Below are positions 33,316 to 44,824 of a stretch of DNA of 64,000 bases, piece by piece. The notes under the pieces were generated by a model, which was given only the letters and a program-made list of their open reading frames with translations, did not search any database and had not been told where the DNA came from. The stretch is from assembly GCA_905221605.1 (NCBI GenBank), contig CAJNDS010001024.1, positions 521,501 to 585,500 of the forward strand. The letters are read 5' to 3'. The first letter of the stretch is position 1. Every line of letters begins with the position of its first letter. Both the position numbers and the translations under genes were made by a program. Source of the stretch: Symbiodinium natans. Its lineage: Eukaryota > Sar > Dinophyceae > Suessiales > Symbiodiniaceae.

Positions 33316-33320
33316 CTCAG
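33316..33320. repeat. Target-site duplication, right copy (CTCAG)
   Basis: This matches 23556-23560. Directly beyond it a G-run of about 18 bases (33335-33352) interrupts host sequence. Confidence 0.85.
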
Positions 33321-33719
33321 GAGTTCCAATGTTAGGGGGGGGGGGGGGGGCTTTTTGCATCCAGGCCTCCCACCCCCAACCTCTGGGCTTCGTGGTACTA
33401 TGTACTGTAGTTACTACAGTTGTACTATGGTAGGCCAAGCTGCGCTCGAAAGCAGGAGCTTCCTCCTGCTGTCCGGCAAGATGCATCATTGAGTTGTCGC
33501 ATCACTGAGTCGCAAGTCTCACCACAGCATCGTCCTTGGAGCTTTTGTACACGAGGGCCGATTGAGAAAGCGGGTCCCCGATCAAGTGGTCCATGCCTCA
33601 TGGAGCTGGTATGCCGAGCAACAGGGACATACCGGCACAGGCGTTGGCGATGGAGCAAACAAAGGAACTGCGACGAAAGTCCCCCCATTCCCAACTCACA
33701 GCTCGACATGATGATACTG

Positions 33720-33893
33720 TACAGGTTGGTACATGCTGATACATGTAGCAACATATTGATACATGTTGACAGATGTAGCCACATCTTGATACATGTTGGT
33801 ACATGTTGATACATGCTGATACATGCTGGTACATGCTGATACATGTTGATACATGTTGATGCATGTTGATGCATGTTGATGCATGCTGCATGT
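33720..33893. repeat. 10-bp minisatellite (ACATGTTGAT-like)
   Basis: About seventeen imperfect copies of a 10-base unit: ACATG(T/C)TGAT, with TGGT and TGAC variants at first and GATGC variants at the right end. Both-strand short ORFs here (His/Gln/Thr/Met-rich) come from the repeat and are not genes. Confidence 0.85.
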
Positions 33894-33894
33894 T

Positions 33895-34560
33895 GGCCCG
33901 GCTCTGCCACGATGAAGAGTGAAGGGTGCTCGCGAAGCTCTTGGCCTTTAGTTGTCCCCCTATCCGGAAATGGCTTGCCAGTCCCGAGCGGCACTGATGC
34001 GACAACGTCCTAGAACATAGCCGTTGACCCCGGCCCATCTACAACTCTAAGCCGCAGGCAGCAGTCACAGGAGACCACTGTGTCATCACTCCACAGATCC
34101 TTGGAACCAGCGAGGGTACAACAAAGCAGCTTGCACAATCACCAAACTCTTATGCCCGGCACCTTGTCCACGCAGAAGTGCTCCTGCAACCCGTAGTTGG
34201 TCCCGCGCTTGAGGCTGACGTGAACATATTTGGGCATGGACCCGAAGAATCCTGCAGGGCACTGCAGGAGGAGGTGAGGAAAGTGAAACAACTTCTGCTG
34301 CGTGTTCACGCCTTTGCTACCCGCTCGAACATCATGAATTTCCCCAGTCAGAATCCACCTGAACCCTCTGAAATGGACCCAGGATCGGATTCGTGTCTTA
34401 GCGAAAGGCATCCTCAATGCAACTAGCACTCTCGGCACCCCATCTCCGATGCCTTCGATCTTCTCCCAAAGTGTTGCCCTCTCTTCGGTGATGTCCTCCC
34501 GGATGCCTTCCTTTCGCCGCCACTTCAGCTTCGGGGTCTGTGTTGCCAAGCTCTTGGCAG
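33895..34560 (-). CDS. Exon-like segments, unrecognised gene
   Basis: Minus-strand stretches near 34530-34430 (KLKWRRKEGIREDITEER, LWEKIEGIGDG), 34345-34150 (RWILTGEIHDVRAGSKG, CPAGFFGSMPKYVHVSLK) and 33985-33905 (KPFPDRGTTKGQELREHP) look like coding exons. By position they could be upstream exons of the gene cut by the copia element. No family is recognised. Confidence 0.3.
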
Positions 34561-34599
34561 CTGGGAATGTATCGAATGCAACCGTCCATTGTCTATCCC

Positions 34600-36600
34600 C
34601 GTGTAGAACACTTAGAGGGGTGACCGAATGCGGGCCACTTGCTCAACTCAATGACCTCGCATGTGTTGACTTGTTCTGTATTCCTCGGTGACCAAAGCCC
34701 AAACCAGTCCCGTTTTCACAGCCCTGCCTCCTCGGCCGCCTCGCTATTCGTAGGGGGCTCTGCCGTTTGCGGGTCGGCGGGTGAATCGGCGCTCACAGAG
34801 CCCAGCAGGGCTGCCGCCGCAAGCAGCCCTTTGTGTCAGAGATTTACAGGGGGGACGTTCAAGACTGCTTTCAGTCAGAACCTCTTGGAGTTTGCTCGGC
34901 TTAAGAGTGGGAGTAGGTGGGGCTAGAAGACTTGACGCCCTTGAAGAAACCATCTCAACCGAGATGACAGGCATTGTCAAAGGCGGGTGGTTGACTATGA
35001 ATCTACCGCCAGGTCCTAAGTGAATCTAAAAAGCCTTCACCAGTAAGAATTACCCCGCTTGCAAGCCAAGATGCTGATGCACATGGATTCACAAACTCTT
35101 TGGCAGGAAAACGAGGGGCTGATTGTGTGGCTTCCTAAGCGCCCTCTGCTGAGCCCAAAAGCAGCAATTTGCCGGACTTCGACTGAGCTGCGAGAAGCAG
35201 CAGAGAAACATCCACATCCGCCTGAAACCGCTCCTTACTGAAGCCTGACCAGGAGTCATTCCAAGCCGAAAGCACCAATTTTTCAGCAAACCATCAAAAA
35301 GCAGCATGGAACCGGCATAGCACTTGCATCACCCTGCATCAGCAACCTCTTGTTTTTGGCCATCTCTTCTTAAGGGGAGCCCTCTGGTTTCATTGCAACC
35401 CTGCAACACGCAGCCAGAAAGATTCGAAACCCAATCCTGAACCCTCAAGACTCGAAATCAGAGTGCAATTTGTCGATGTCACTCGCTCAACTAAGCCATG
35501 TACGTCTGTCTACTATGGGTATTCTTGAGCATCCCACCCTGTACCAAAATCCTCGTCCTTTTCTAGCCAATAATGGGCGCCTTGAGGCGCACCTCCCTCG
35601 GCCCGGGCGGTGCCACCGTGACGTTCTGAAGGTGCTTGGGGCTTCTTTAGGGGGGGAAGCTTTGTCTAAGGTAAGTCACGGGCCGCCTGCCTGGTTTGTA
35701 AGGGTTTTGCGTTCAGGGTCAAAAGAGCTTCGGCTCCAACAGCTGGGGCTTGCGAGTTTCAGGCTTGGGGCTTTTCTGGGGGATTTGCTCGTGGGCTGCG
35801 GCTGTTGGAGGATCCTGGCGGTTCTATTTCTGCATGCGCAACATGTCGGGGATCTTCCAAGCCTCGACGCGAAGATCATTCACGCCTCGCGCCACTGCAG
35901 CCTGGACGAACCAGATTCCAAGTCCAACTGTTAACGACCTCCCAATAACAGCTCCCCACCTACAGTTGATTCGATGGGTCTGGGGGCGAGGAGGAGACGT
36001 CTTTCTGCCTTAAGCAACACTGTCCCGATTTGTCTCTGCAGAGGCATAAGTTTGGAAGCATGGACTTGGGTTCGTTACTTACGGGGTTTTACTACCACTT
36101 GGCAAGTCAACAGGGCCTGCCTCTTGAGGAGACACGAACCACGGATCGACGCAGATTAACCAATACTCCGGCTGCCTTGCACACAATTGGCTTCCCAGCC
36201 GTGGCCACTCCGCGCACAAGGCGCGCTGCCAGCGTGCTGCGTCGGAAGAGTGCCTCAAGTACTCCCCACCCGACAGTTGCACACAAGCCTGAAGGGCCGA
36301 AAGGACGCAAGGTACGACTGTTCATCTGCTACCCTCGGTAAAGGAAGTCATCCCGAGGAAGTCATCCCATCATTCTCATCCTTAACTGCTGCAAAGCGGC
36401 AGCCATAACTCCACTGCTCGGCTCTATGTACAACAGCAGCTGAAGCAGGATTGCAGCAGGACGCAAGAAGATGCAGGGCGATTCCAGACAACGATAGACA
36501 AAGGAAGGGCTCAGAATGCCGGCCCAACGAGGCCTACATGCAAGCTAATGGACCTCCTGCCAGGTTGACCGCGCGCAACCAACTCTTCAACACCCTTGCT
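34600..36600. other. No supported gene
   Basis: Only short open frames without conserved features occur. Nothing repetitive stands out. Confidence 0.4.
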
Positions 36601-36635
36601 TTATGTGGCAGCACATTTTCAGAACTCTGGCGACT

Positions 36636-37919
36636 CTAGCGCGGCCGCTTGGATGGCCTCTTGTGCACAGCCGCAGCCGGGCGCTTCAAACGCGTCGAAG
36701 GGGCCTTTGTCCGCCTGGAAGCTTTGGAGATCCCCAAGGTCCCCAAGCCTCTCTCCGAGAGCCAAGCCTCGAAGCGCGAGGCCTGGGAGACCAGGTACTC
36801 CACGCCCTCCAGCTCTTCCACTAAGAACCATGGCAAGCCACATCGCTGGCCTAACTGCAAGCCTTCCGAACCCCCTACGATGCCTAGGCAGAGCGCGGCG
36901 ATTGAGTCGACATCACCACCGATATACAGCGATGTTAACAGTGCGTCACGAGGGCCTCGGTGGAAGCGTAGAATGTAAAGCACGACCCCAGCCGTCCGCA
37001 TAGCATCGCTTCCGAGGCCATGCACTGCAGACGTCCCATCCTGGCCACCCGGAACATTTTCCAGGTCGGGGTGCGGCTGTGGGCCACAGAGCAAGGCATG
37101 CACAGCCTCCGGCATCCCCTGCAGCCTCTGCCCAAAAGAGTGATAGTCGGGCAGCTCCTGGATTTTTTGCAGTAACGACACGGTCTCCAGGTGGTTGAGG
37201 TCACTGGCCTGCAGCCGCTCCAGGGCCACCTCCAGCACCTTCTGCTTCCTTCCCTTCTCCACGATAAGCCATCTCGCGGCCTGCGCGATGAGGTAGCTGG
37301 CTGCTCGAGCCTTTGGGTGTGGATGGGTTGTGTCAGCATTCGCACGGCACAGTTCCTGGCAGCAACCCGGATCCACAAAAGCCAGCGGTAGGGCTCGCAT
37401 GGGCGGTGCATTGCCAGGATCCACCCGGCTCGCCTGTGACTCTCTCAGCTCGTTTAAGCTGGTCTTACCATTGAAGAAGTATTTGACACTTCCATGGCCA
37501 CTACGCTCTGCACCAGGCACAGCCGGAGAGGGTCGGCACTTCGCCAGCTCCCACTCTTCCCGCCAAGCTGTCAGCATCGCATCCTCACTTGCAGCCATCC
37601 CATCTTTCACCAGGGCTTTCATCAGACCAACTGTCATCTCGCAGTCATCTGAGTACATTCCCCGGACGCTGTTGAACTTGTGCTCTTCCCGCTTCACGGG
37701 GTTTTCGGGCCAGCTGGTGCACCTTGTCACACACTGCCTCATCCAGTGCGCGTCTTGCATCTCCACCCCGAAACCAAAGGCATCCCCGATGGCATCTCCA
37801 ATCAAGAGCTGCGTCACGGGCCCTGCTGAGGCCAGCAAAGCACGGCGTGCAACCTTGGCCTTGTGGTCGGCCGCGAACTGGGGCACGGAGGTTGCCGGCG
37901 CGTCCGTGCATTCTGCCAT
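36636..37919 (-). CDS. ADP-ribosylglycohydrolase (ARH/DraG family)
   Basis: Predicted to remove ADP-ribose from a protein or small-molecule acceptor using two divalent metal ions. The 427-residue intronless protein has the family motifs in order: LLIGDAIGDAFGFGVE (39-53), GMYSDDCEMT (87-96; D91 and D92 as metal ligands), APPMRALPLAF (171-181), ANADTTHPHPKARAASYLIA (193-212) and IGGDVDSIAALCLG (333-346; D336 and D338). The start ATG at 37919 is in AGCCATGGC; TAG ends the frame at 36636. The last 17 residues (RLKRPAAAVHKRPSKRPR region) form a bipartite, nucleoplasmin-like nuclear localisation signal outside the catalytic domain, so it probably acts in the nucleus. No neighbouring gene suggests a specific partner. 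Confidence 0.92.
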   Translation of the reverse strand: MAECTDAPATSVPQFAADHKAKVARRALLASAGPVTQLLIGDAIGDAFGFGVEMQDAHWMRQCVTRCTSWPENPVKREEHKFNSVRGMYSDDCEMTVGLMKALVKDGMAASEDAMLTAWREEWELAKCRPSPAVPGAERSGHGSVKYFFNGKTSLNELRESQASRVDPGNAPPMRALPLAFVDPGCCQELCRANADTTHPHPKARAASYLIAQAARWLIVEKGRKQKVLEVALERLQASDLNHLETVSLLQKIQELPDYHSFGQRLQGMPEAVHALLCGPQPHPDLENVPGGQDGTSAVHGLGSDAMRTAGVVLYILRFHRGPRDALLTSLYIGGDVDSIAALCLGIVGGSEGLQLGQRCGLPWFLVEELEGVEYLVSQASRFEAWLSERGLGTLGISKASRRTKAPSTRLKRPAAAVHKRPSKRPR

Positions 37920-38299
37920 GGCTTACCCTCACAAAAGGGGATGTTTAGAACTACAGACGAGTAAAAAGTTGTGTGACATGTGCTCTTCAGCAATGAGCTT
38001 CAACACACGACTGCAAGGATGTAGGAGCATCTTCGGGTATCAGCTGATCAGAGCCGCTGCAAGGACAGGCTGTGCAAGCCTTAACGGTCTCGCCACCCTG
38101 AACCAGCCAATACATGAGATTGGACAGAAGGACCGCCTCAAGGAACTCCCGCGATAAGATGAACCCTAGTACCTCTCACGGTGTATCCTGGACCTCAAGC
38201 CCTGCGGAGCTTCAAAGGAACCCGGTCCATGTCAGAGGCCGCAGGCACATTGGTTGCCATCACCTTCCGTCAATGGCATTGCAGCGAGCTCCGGGTTGC

Positions 38300-39925
38300 C
38301 GTCTTCTATGACGTTTGGGCGAGGGGGTCTGTACCCCCATTGTGTGCTGAACATTTGCCCCGGGGTCCTGTGCACCTTCCCAAAGCCATGGCCTTATCCA
38401 ACACGATGCCTAGGACGATGGTGCTGGCGCCAAGGTACTGCAGGAAGTGGTACTGCTTGTGAAGCAAAAGCACCTGGCCACGACATGGCTTCGCACCATC
38501 TTTAAGCACCATTGCGATCATCAAGCCAAGCACATGCCTTCTCCAAAATCTAGACGCGCGGCTTATCGCCGACAGGAGCACATCTTCTGGCGAAGGCACA
38601 AGATGACAGCAGTCAAACATGCTGGAGCACCGACAGCATCATTGTCACCGGAATGACTGCCTGCAGGAAAGAGAAACACACATGGTCACATGGAACCATT
38701 CTTGTCTTGCGAAGGGCCTACCTACGTCCAGACAGTTGCACAGCTTATTCGACCCGCCCTAGGCGGACATGCCTGGCCCAGGAGCACCTGCAGGGTACCC
38801 GAAGTGTGCACTCCTCCGAGGACCTCAGCAACCACAAACTCCAGGCAGAACTTCTCAATTTCCCGAACAGTAGCCACTTGGGCCCTAGACAATATACATT
38901 AGCCTGACAAGTGGCCATTCAAGCCCCCCTACAATCCCCCCGAAATTTCGCACGAAAGGAAAACCACGTGAGGGATGGGCCATGAAGGTGCCACTGAGGC
39001 CATCGAAGACGCCCATCAAAGCAAATTTTCGAACCTTGTCAGGTCATGGAAGGTGCCAGATTGTAGGAAGGCTTGGGAACCTCTGGATGGAGCAGCGTGC
39101 CGCTCGGGTTTCAATGGACATGTCGCGGACACGTCTGGGCCCGCCACAAGTTGCAAATCCACCTGCCACAATTTTCGAGACGTGTATTCAACAAGTCTCA
39201 CCCCGCAGGTGCCACGTGAAGGGTGCCACGAACTTCAGGATGTTGAATGTATGAAATGTTGGGCACATTTTCCAGTAGCATCAACGATGCAGACACCGTT
39301 GGGCCTGCCTGTTGTGTAATGCCTGTGCCCGCGAGTGTGGCGAAAAACGGCACGTAGATAATTGTTGACAGCTGGGTCAAATACCATCCTGGCAGATAAT
39401 CGCACTCGCCTAGACTCCGCTTCTTCATCACGGATCAACTCAAAGATTCGGTCCATAGTTGGGCATGGCGGACGTCATCCGCTTGAAAAAGACCTCACAT
39501 GACAAGGAAGCGGCCCTGGTGTGCGCTGACGATTGGCTCAGGTGGCTCGGCATCCTGCCGTGTTGCCAACAGATGCCACCAGCAAGCACACCTTCACTGC
39601 AACTCTCGCACCCCACGTGATACCAAGGTAGTGGCATGGCATTGGCATAACAGCTATAACTTTCAGGGAGTGGGCAGCGCCGCCGCACCGTGTACAACAA
39701 CAGCCGCCATTTGCGCAGCCACCAATCCATGTAAGGATTGCGTTGCCGGCTGGTGGGCTCCTGCCGTCAATGTCATGTGTACACATAAGTAGGACAACAC
39801 ACAAAGTCCCACAGTAGCCATCTGTGCGCACCTCTTCGGGCGAAGGCTTGGTCCGCAACAGCGGGGAGGACAAACCATTCTCGCGGTCGCTGGGCATGTT
39901 GCCCTGCAACTGCTCAGATGTCAAG
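38300..39925 (-). CDS. Exon-like segments of an unrecognised gene
   Basis: A possible first exon begins at an ATG near 39895 (MPSDRENGLSSPLLRTKP, with SPEEVRTDGYCGTLC). Then about 39545-39470 (CEVFFKRMTSAMPNYG), 39456-39340 (MDRIFELIRDEEAESRRVRL, ARMVFDPAVNNYLRAVF) and 38600-38370 (DVLLSAISRASRFWRRHV, QYHFLQYLGASTIVLGIV). Codon choice and composition look protein-like, but joins are uncertain and no family is recognised. The hydrophobic last segment may be membrane-embedded. Confidence 0.3.
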
Positions 39926-39929
39926 CTTC

Positions 39930-41120
39930 ATGCAAAAATTTGATGTCATCTCATGCTGTCAGGATCACACCACATGAGGACCTGCCTGGCAGCGGCTGCA
40001 GAAGATGCAGCGGACAACAGCCGTTAACCCCCCCAATTAAGGATGCTTTGAACCAAACCATGCAGTCCTTCTCTGCTGGAGATGAACGAACATCGTGAAG
40101 CATCAAACTTGTATGTGACGTCTCATGACCATCCTTTTTCTCCGTCTTTGTTACGCACATGTTTGGCTCAATGCCGTCTTACAGCAAAAATTCGCTGTGT
40201 GACATGCATGTTACTTACGTGTTTCCTGCGGCAATGCTGAACCCGAATGTGAAGATGTCCTCCACGTCGTCAGAAAGGAGTGCCGTCAGCGGCTTTCACA
40301 ACCCGCGCTGCTTTCGTTTTCGTGTTTGGGAAAAAGTGTGCAAGCAAGTATTGAGCCATACTGCATCTCCCGCAAATGGTATCCTTCAAAGGTGCTACTC
40401 TTCATCCGTTGCCCTCGCGATCCTGGGCAATCGCCGGACGAGATGATTTCAACGTTACAGCTCCAAACCTCCAACACGTGTAGCAGCGTCGCACCGTGCG
40501 TGCTGCGCCCTGCCGAAAAGCCTCAAGCGATGCATGAACAAACCGTCCTTGCACGCTGGCCCCTGCAGGCCACTTGGCGCACTTGGTGTTTAGCCACACA
40601 TCAAAAACTCCGCTCCTTTTTGATCTCGTTCACTCGTGGTCTATGATGCACCTTGCTACGGGCATTGCAAGGTCTGTGCCATTGCCACGCATTTCGAGTA
40701 CTTGTTGTCGCAGCACTTCTGCCACGCTTTGGATGTGTGCGATTCACATGACGTCGTCATTTTGAAACCGGTCGTAGCCTTGCCGCTCTGACGCGTTTCG
40801 GTGCAGCGGCAGCCGTTCTTGCTCTTGCATCGGCCTGGCAGGCACGTGCAGCGCATCAGCATGGCCCACGGAAGACAATGCTGCAAAGATTACAAATGCC
40901 ACTTCTCAACGTCCATGTGCTAGCCTCAGAACTCACGCAACACGTCTGTCTGCAATACATGAAATTGTTTCTGTGTCTCGGGTGTGTCGGGTTTCATGCA
41001 CCCTGGCTTCTCGCCAATCCCCAAGCTCACGCCTTTATTCATCAAGCTGCCATCGTTCTGAGCTCTGCGATGCACATATTGTTTGATGTGACCGTACTGT
41101 GGGCTTACTTTACCACATGT
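39930..41120. other. No supported gene
   Basis: Short open frames only. I see no conserved motif on either strand. Confidence 0.4.
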
Positions 41121-41179
41121 TGATCATGTTGGTGACCAAATATCCGCCGAGGCCTGGGGCCGGAGGTGTATAGGTTGTC

Positions 41180-41560
41180 AGAACAGGCACCCCCCTCCAA
41201 ATCCTCCCCCCACACCCAAAACCATTTTTCGGACCCCTTCTTTTGCCTTAAATGGGTACCCCCCACTAGGAAACCGGGGTCCGCAAGCGGACGGTTCGCC
41301 AGGACCAGAGGCAGTTGAAGCCTCTCCCAGCAAGGGCCCCCCCCTTTTCCGGCCTTACCCCCACCCCCCTCCCCTCCGCGGGGGGTTTTACCCCCCCCCC
41401 CCCTACCCCCCCTCCCCCCCCCCCTTGCCCGAGCACGGCTGGGGATGCATTACACGAGCCGAACAGTCTAAGCTTGAACCTTTCCCTAAACCTTAAACCC
41501 TAGACCGCCCCCCTGCCCCCCTTCCCCCCCCACCCCCCCTACCCCCCATATGATGTGTAG
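41180..41560. repeat. Poly-C/poly-G rich tract
   Basis: Runs of C up to about 11 bases, separated by TACCCC, TTTTACCCC and similar, dominate this stretch. It is low complexity and could form G-quadruplexes on the minus strand. The proline-rich plus-strand frame at 41315-41503 arises from it and is not considered a gene. Confidence 0.8.
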
Positions 41561-41744
41561 TATCTACAAAGATCCGTCTACTTTTTTGAGAGGTGCGACT
41601 TCGACCATCTGAGGCTTGTCGAGGACCTTTGTCTGGTTCCGAAAAGTGAACTGATGACTATTTTTATCATTAAATGCGATGATCGACTATTATAATTGTG
41701 CTGTGGCTCAACCCTACGATCAATCCAAGCCGAACCGTCTCTTG

Positions 41745-41880
41745 AACCCGAAACCCAAAAAAACCTAAACCCCAAAGCGTGAACCTTGAGCCCTAAGCCC
41801 TCAATCCTAAACTAACCCTCAACCCAAAACCCCAAACCATAAACCCGGAACCCTCAACCCTAAACCCAACCCTGATTGCT
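41745..41880. repeat. Degenerate telomere-like tract
   Basis: Repeated CCCTAAA, AACCCTAA, CCCTCAA and ACCCAAAAC variants occur here, with another short set at 41483-41505. CCCTAAA is the complement of the TTTAGGG telomere repeat. This is an interstitial, decayed tract. Confidence 0.6.
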
Positions 41881-42256
41881 TGGGGTCCAGCGACTTGGGC
41901 GCTGCGGAATCACCATGCTCACGCGGATGCGCTGGGCCGGGCCGAGGCGGGTCGCGTAGCGTTAAAATTAAACTGTCGTGGTTTTGAAACTCTCAGTTTG
42001 GCTCACGCCCGCAAGCGCAAATCATCCTGCGAGAAAGATGTGAATTTCCATCCCGTGACGCTTATGTGATTTCTTTACGCGACCTGTTAACCGCAAATGC
42101 CGAGGCCCATCATGCCCGAAACATCACATGCTTGCAGAAGTGTGTGTGACAAGCAAACGATGTGTGTATGAGCGTGGCGTGGCTTGCAAGTGTCATAGAT
42201 ACATGTTTATGTGAAGTCCAGTCGTCTCTTTAGCGAAAAGTGAGATTCCAGCAGTC

Positions 42257-42317
42257 TCTCTCTCTCTCTCTCTCTCTCTGTTTTCTATTTTTTTGTCTCT
42301 CTCTCGCTCTCGCTCTC

Positions 42318-42352
<35 letters not shown>

Positions 42353-42505
42353 GCACGCTTAGCCCCCCCCGAAGGGAGAGCTGCCCCGGAGGTCTCTCTC
42401 TCTCCTGCACGCTTAACCCCCCCCCAAGGGAGAGGCTGCCCCAAAGGGCGCGCGATGTCCGAAGGTCCGTTTGATCTGTCTCTCTCTCTCTTTCTTTCCC
42501 ATTCT
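42257..42505. repeat. CT/CTCG microsatellite with an internal duplication
   Basis: (CT)n runs from 42257 to about 42352 are followed by two copies of a TGCACGCTTA(G/A)CCCCCCCC(GAA)GGGAGAG(C/G)CTGCCCC unit near 42350 and 42405, with more CT at 42480-42495. Arg/Ser/Glu-rich frames here are repeat artefacts. Confidence 0.85.
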
Positions 42506-42539
42506 CTCTTGCTGATTTACCTTTGAAGGTGCACAAACC

Positions 42540-42841
42540 TCTGCGGACAATCTTTTTCCAGAATATTTGCACAATTGTTGCGCATTACTGGCAACCAACC
42601 TGTTAACGCTGAGGCACATGTGCTGGCTCTCGCGCGCCCAGCCTCCATCACCATAGGTGTACTTGCCACGATCGCTCCCTTGTGTACCGCACGTCTTCCA
42701 ATCGCCAGGTGCTTGCCTGCACGTCTCGCAATTTTTGTAGCGGTAGTAGAAACCTGGGCTGCAGAGCGGCATCCTTTGATCTGAGGCCTGGCTGCACACA
42801 GCATACTGCAGCACAGCCGCCATCCAGCATGTACCAGCCAT
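42540..42841 (-). CDS. Possible small cysteine-rich protein or exon
   Basis: From an ATG at 42841 the minus frame reads a hydrophobic start (MAGTCWMAAVLQYAVCSQA) followed by spaced cysteines (MPLCSPGFYYRYKNCETC, then C in DWKTCGTQG, QHMCLSVN and QQLCKYSGK). Composition is protein-like and would suit a secreted protein. The frame then runs into the CT microsatellite, so the true 3' end is unclear. No family is recognised. Confidence 0.25.
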
Positions 42842-44242
42842 TTTCGACCCACCTACCTGTTGTTTCCTTGGCTCCTGACGGGCAGATTCCAGTCAAGCTT
42901 TCCTGATGCTCTTCAGCCAGCATGTCTGCATCATGCCGCACCTTATGTTCAATGGCTTGCGATCATGCGGCCATGCCGTGATGCCGTCATGCCCCATGCT
43001 TCCCTCCCCCAGGTGCAATCAAGATGCTCCATCAACTGCAAGCACGCTCAACACGGAGATAAATGTCGCGAGCATCATGGTGTGATTGGCGGACCACGGG
43101 GACTACCGAATGCTGCCAAGCTTGAAACAGTGTTCCGATTGCTGAAGGCTCCATGGAAGCATGTGATATCAAACGACGGCATCTAAAAGCATGTCGCAAA
43201 AAATCCCCGGCACCGTTCGCAAAGCGCATTGCGCGTAACGACGCTTCAATCTGGCACAACGTCCGGTGCCATGCGGTGGAAATGAAGCTTTCATTCAAGA
43301 AATGGCACGGGCTCGTCTTTTTCGAGGGCGGCACTCATGGCTTGTGTGCTTGGCTCTATCTTCGGCCCCTGATCTGCCAAGCATTGTGTCTGCAAAGCTG
43401 GAAGCGTCACTTCCCCGTGCCTTATGTGCAAACAAAGGGTCCCGTACGTGAACCATATGTTACATTTAAATCAAGAATGTTTTTGGCCACCCGCACTGCC
43501 AACGGCCGCGGGTTTCCCAAACAAAACTCATGGCGAAACGGAACAAATCATTTTTTTAACCCCGCTCATTTTTCCTGCTGCGTGATGGTCCGCGGTCCCT
43601 GTGCAGCACACGCCTCCGGGAGTCCAGGCTCAGGAGAGGTGCGGAGGACGGATGTCCAGAGCCCTTCACGTGCTTAGAGGCAAGCGGCTCGGGACTGGGG
43701 GGCGGGCTGCTTCGGAGGAGGCAGTGCCAAGGAGGTCGCTCAACTCCAAGGGTTAAAGGGTTCCCCATCAACATTGTCCGTATTGGCAAAGCAGTGAGAG
43801 AAGACTCTCGAAGATTCGCGGCGAGCGCGAGTGCGGCCTCAACACGAAGGACTGCGGCAAGGCATGTGAGGACTGACCGGTCGTGCGCAGCAGCGAAATC
43901 GGCTGTCCTGCTAAGGGGCAAAACCCTGGCACAGCGCAATACAGCAGCAGCCGCCAAGCAACCTAAAGGTCAGGGATGTTTTTTTTTTTTTTTGCGCGCG
44001 CGCCTTTTTACGTCCAAGCAAAAAGTCAAGCATCCGTCGGCGTGAGTCTACTGGCGGCCTACGGCTGGTCACGCGTCATCCCTCGAGTCTGCCAGGACCT
44101 CATGTAGCTCTGGCAGGGGTCCCTCGCCGAGCTCAGCGGCAGGCGGCAACTCGAGCAGCGAGGCGGCGTAGGCGCGCTGGGATGCGACTGCCAGGAGCCC
44201 AGACCAGCGCGCGATCCAGGCAACAATGGCAGAGGGCCTCAA

Positions 44243-44824
44243 CTACGCTGGGACGGTGGAGGCCCGGTGTCGCGCGAGGAGGCGCAGGAGTTGCACAGCT
44301 TCGGTGCCGAACCTGCCGCCAACCTCAAGCCCGACAACAACCAGGCGGCAGAGCCGTGCGCGCTCGAGCTCTGGATATGTCTGGTGCCGCTTGCGTCGGG
44401 CGGCGGCAGAGACGGCGGACCCTGGCTGGACGTCTGCGCGCGGGTGGGGCTCGCCGCGGCGCGTGAGGGAGCACACGATGGTGGCATCCAGGGCGAGCTG
44501 AGAGCCATGCCACAAAGGCAGGCCATTGGCGACAACCTCTATGCACCGCTCGTCCGAGACAGGCACATCGAGGTTCATGTCCGCAAGCCGGACGTGTCGG
44601 GCGACCCGGGCGCCGGCTTCACGACAGACCCGCGCCACGGCATGCTCCAGGGGCAGCGCACGCGTGGCCAGGACCCCCGAGGTGGCGCAGGCCGAGCGGG
44701 TCAAGCTCCCCATGGCAGCGGCATCTGCGCGGCGCGAGCGGGAGGGGAAGTCGCAGGCGGCGCAGCAGCAGAACCCGGTACTGCGCGCTGGGGATGGAGA
44801 CCTCGTCGCGAGTGAGAAGGACAT
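44243..44824 (-). pseudogene. LINE C-terminal fragment
   Basis: VRLADMNLDVPVSDERCIEV, GLPLWHGSQLALDATIVCSL, HPRADVQPGSAVSAAARRKR and CRLVVVGLEVGGRFGTEAVQ are the recurring C-terminal block of this LINE group. It resembles a degenerate restriction-like endonuclease, which is an inference. Confidence 0.7.

Noticed and set aside
33720-33893. Regular repeats that could look like a CRISPR array
   Set aside because: The 10-bp units are contiguous with no unique spacers. It is a minisatellite in a eukaryotic context.
42193-42572. Arg/Glu/Ser-rich frames resembling SR proteins
   Set aside because: They are translations of the CT/AG microsatellite.
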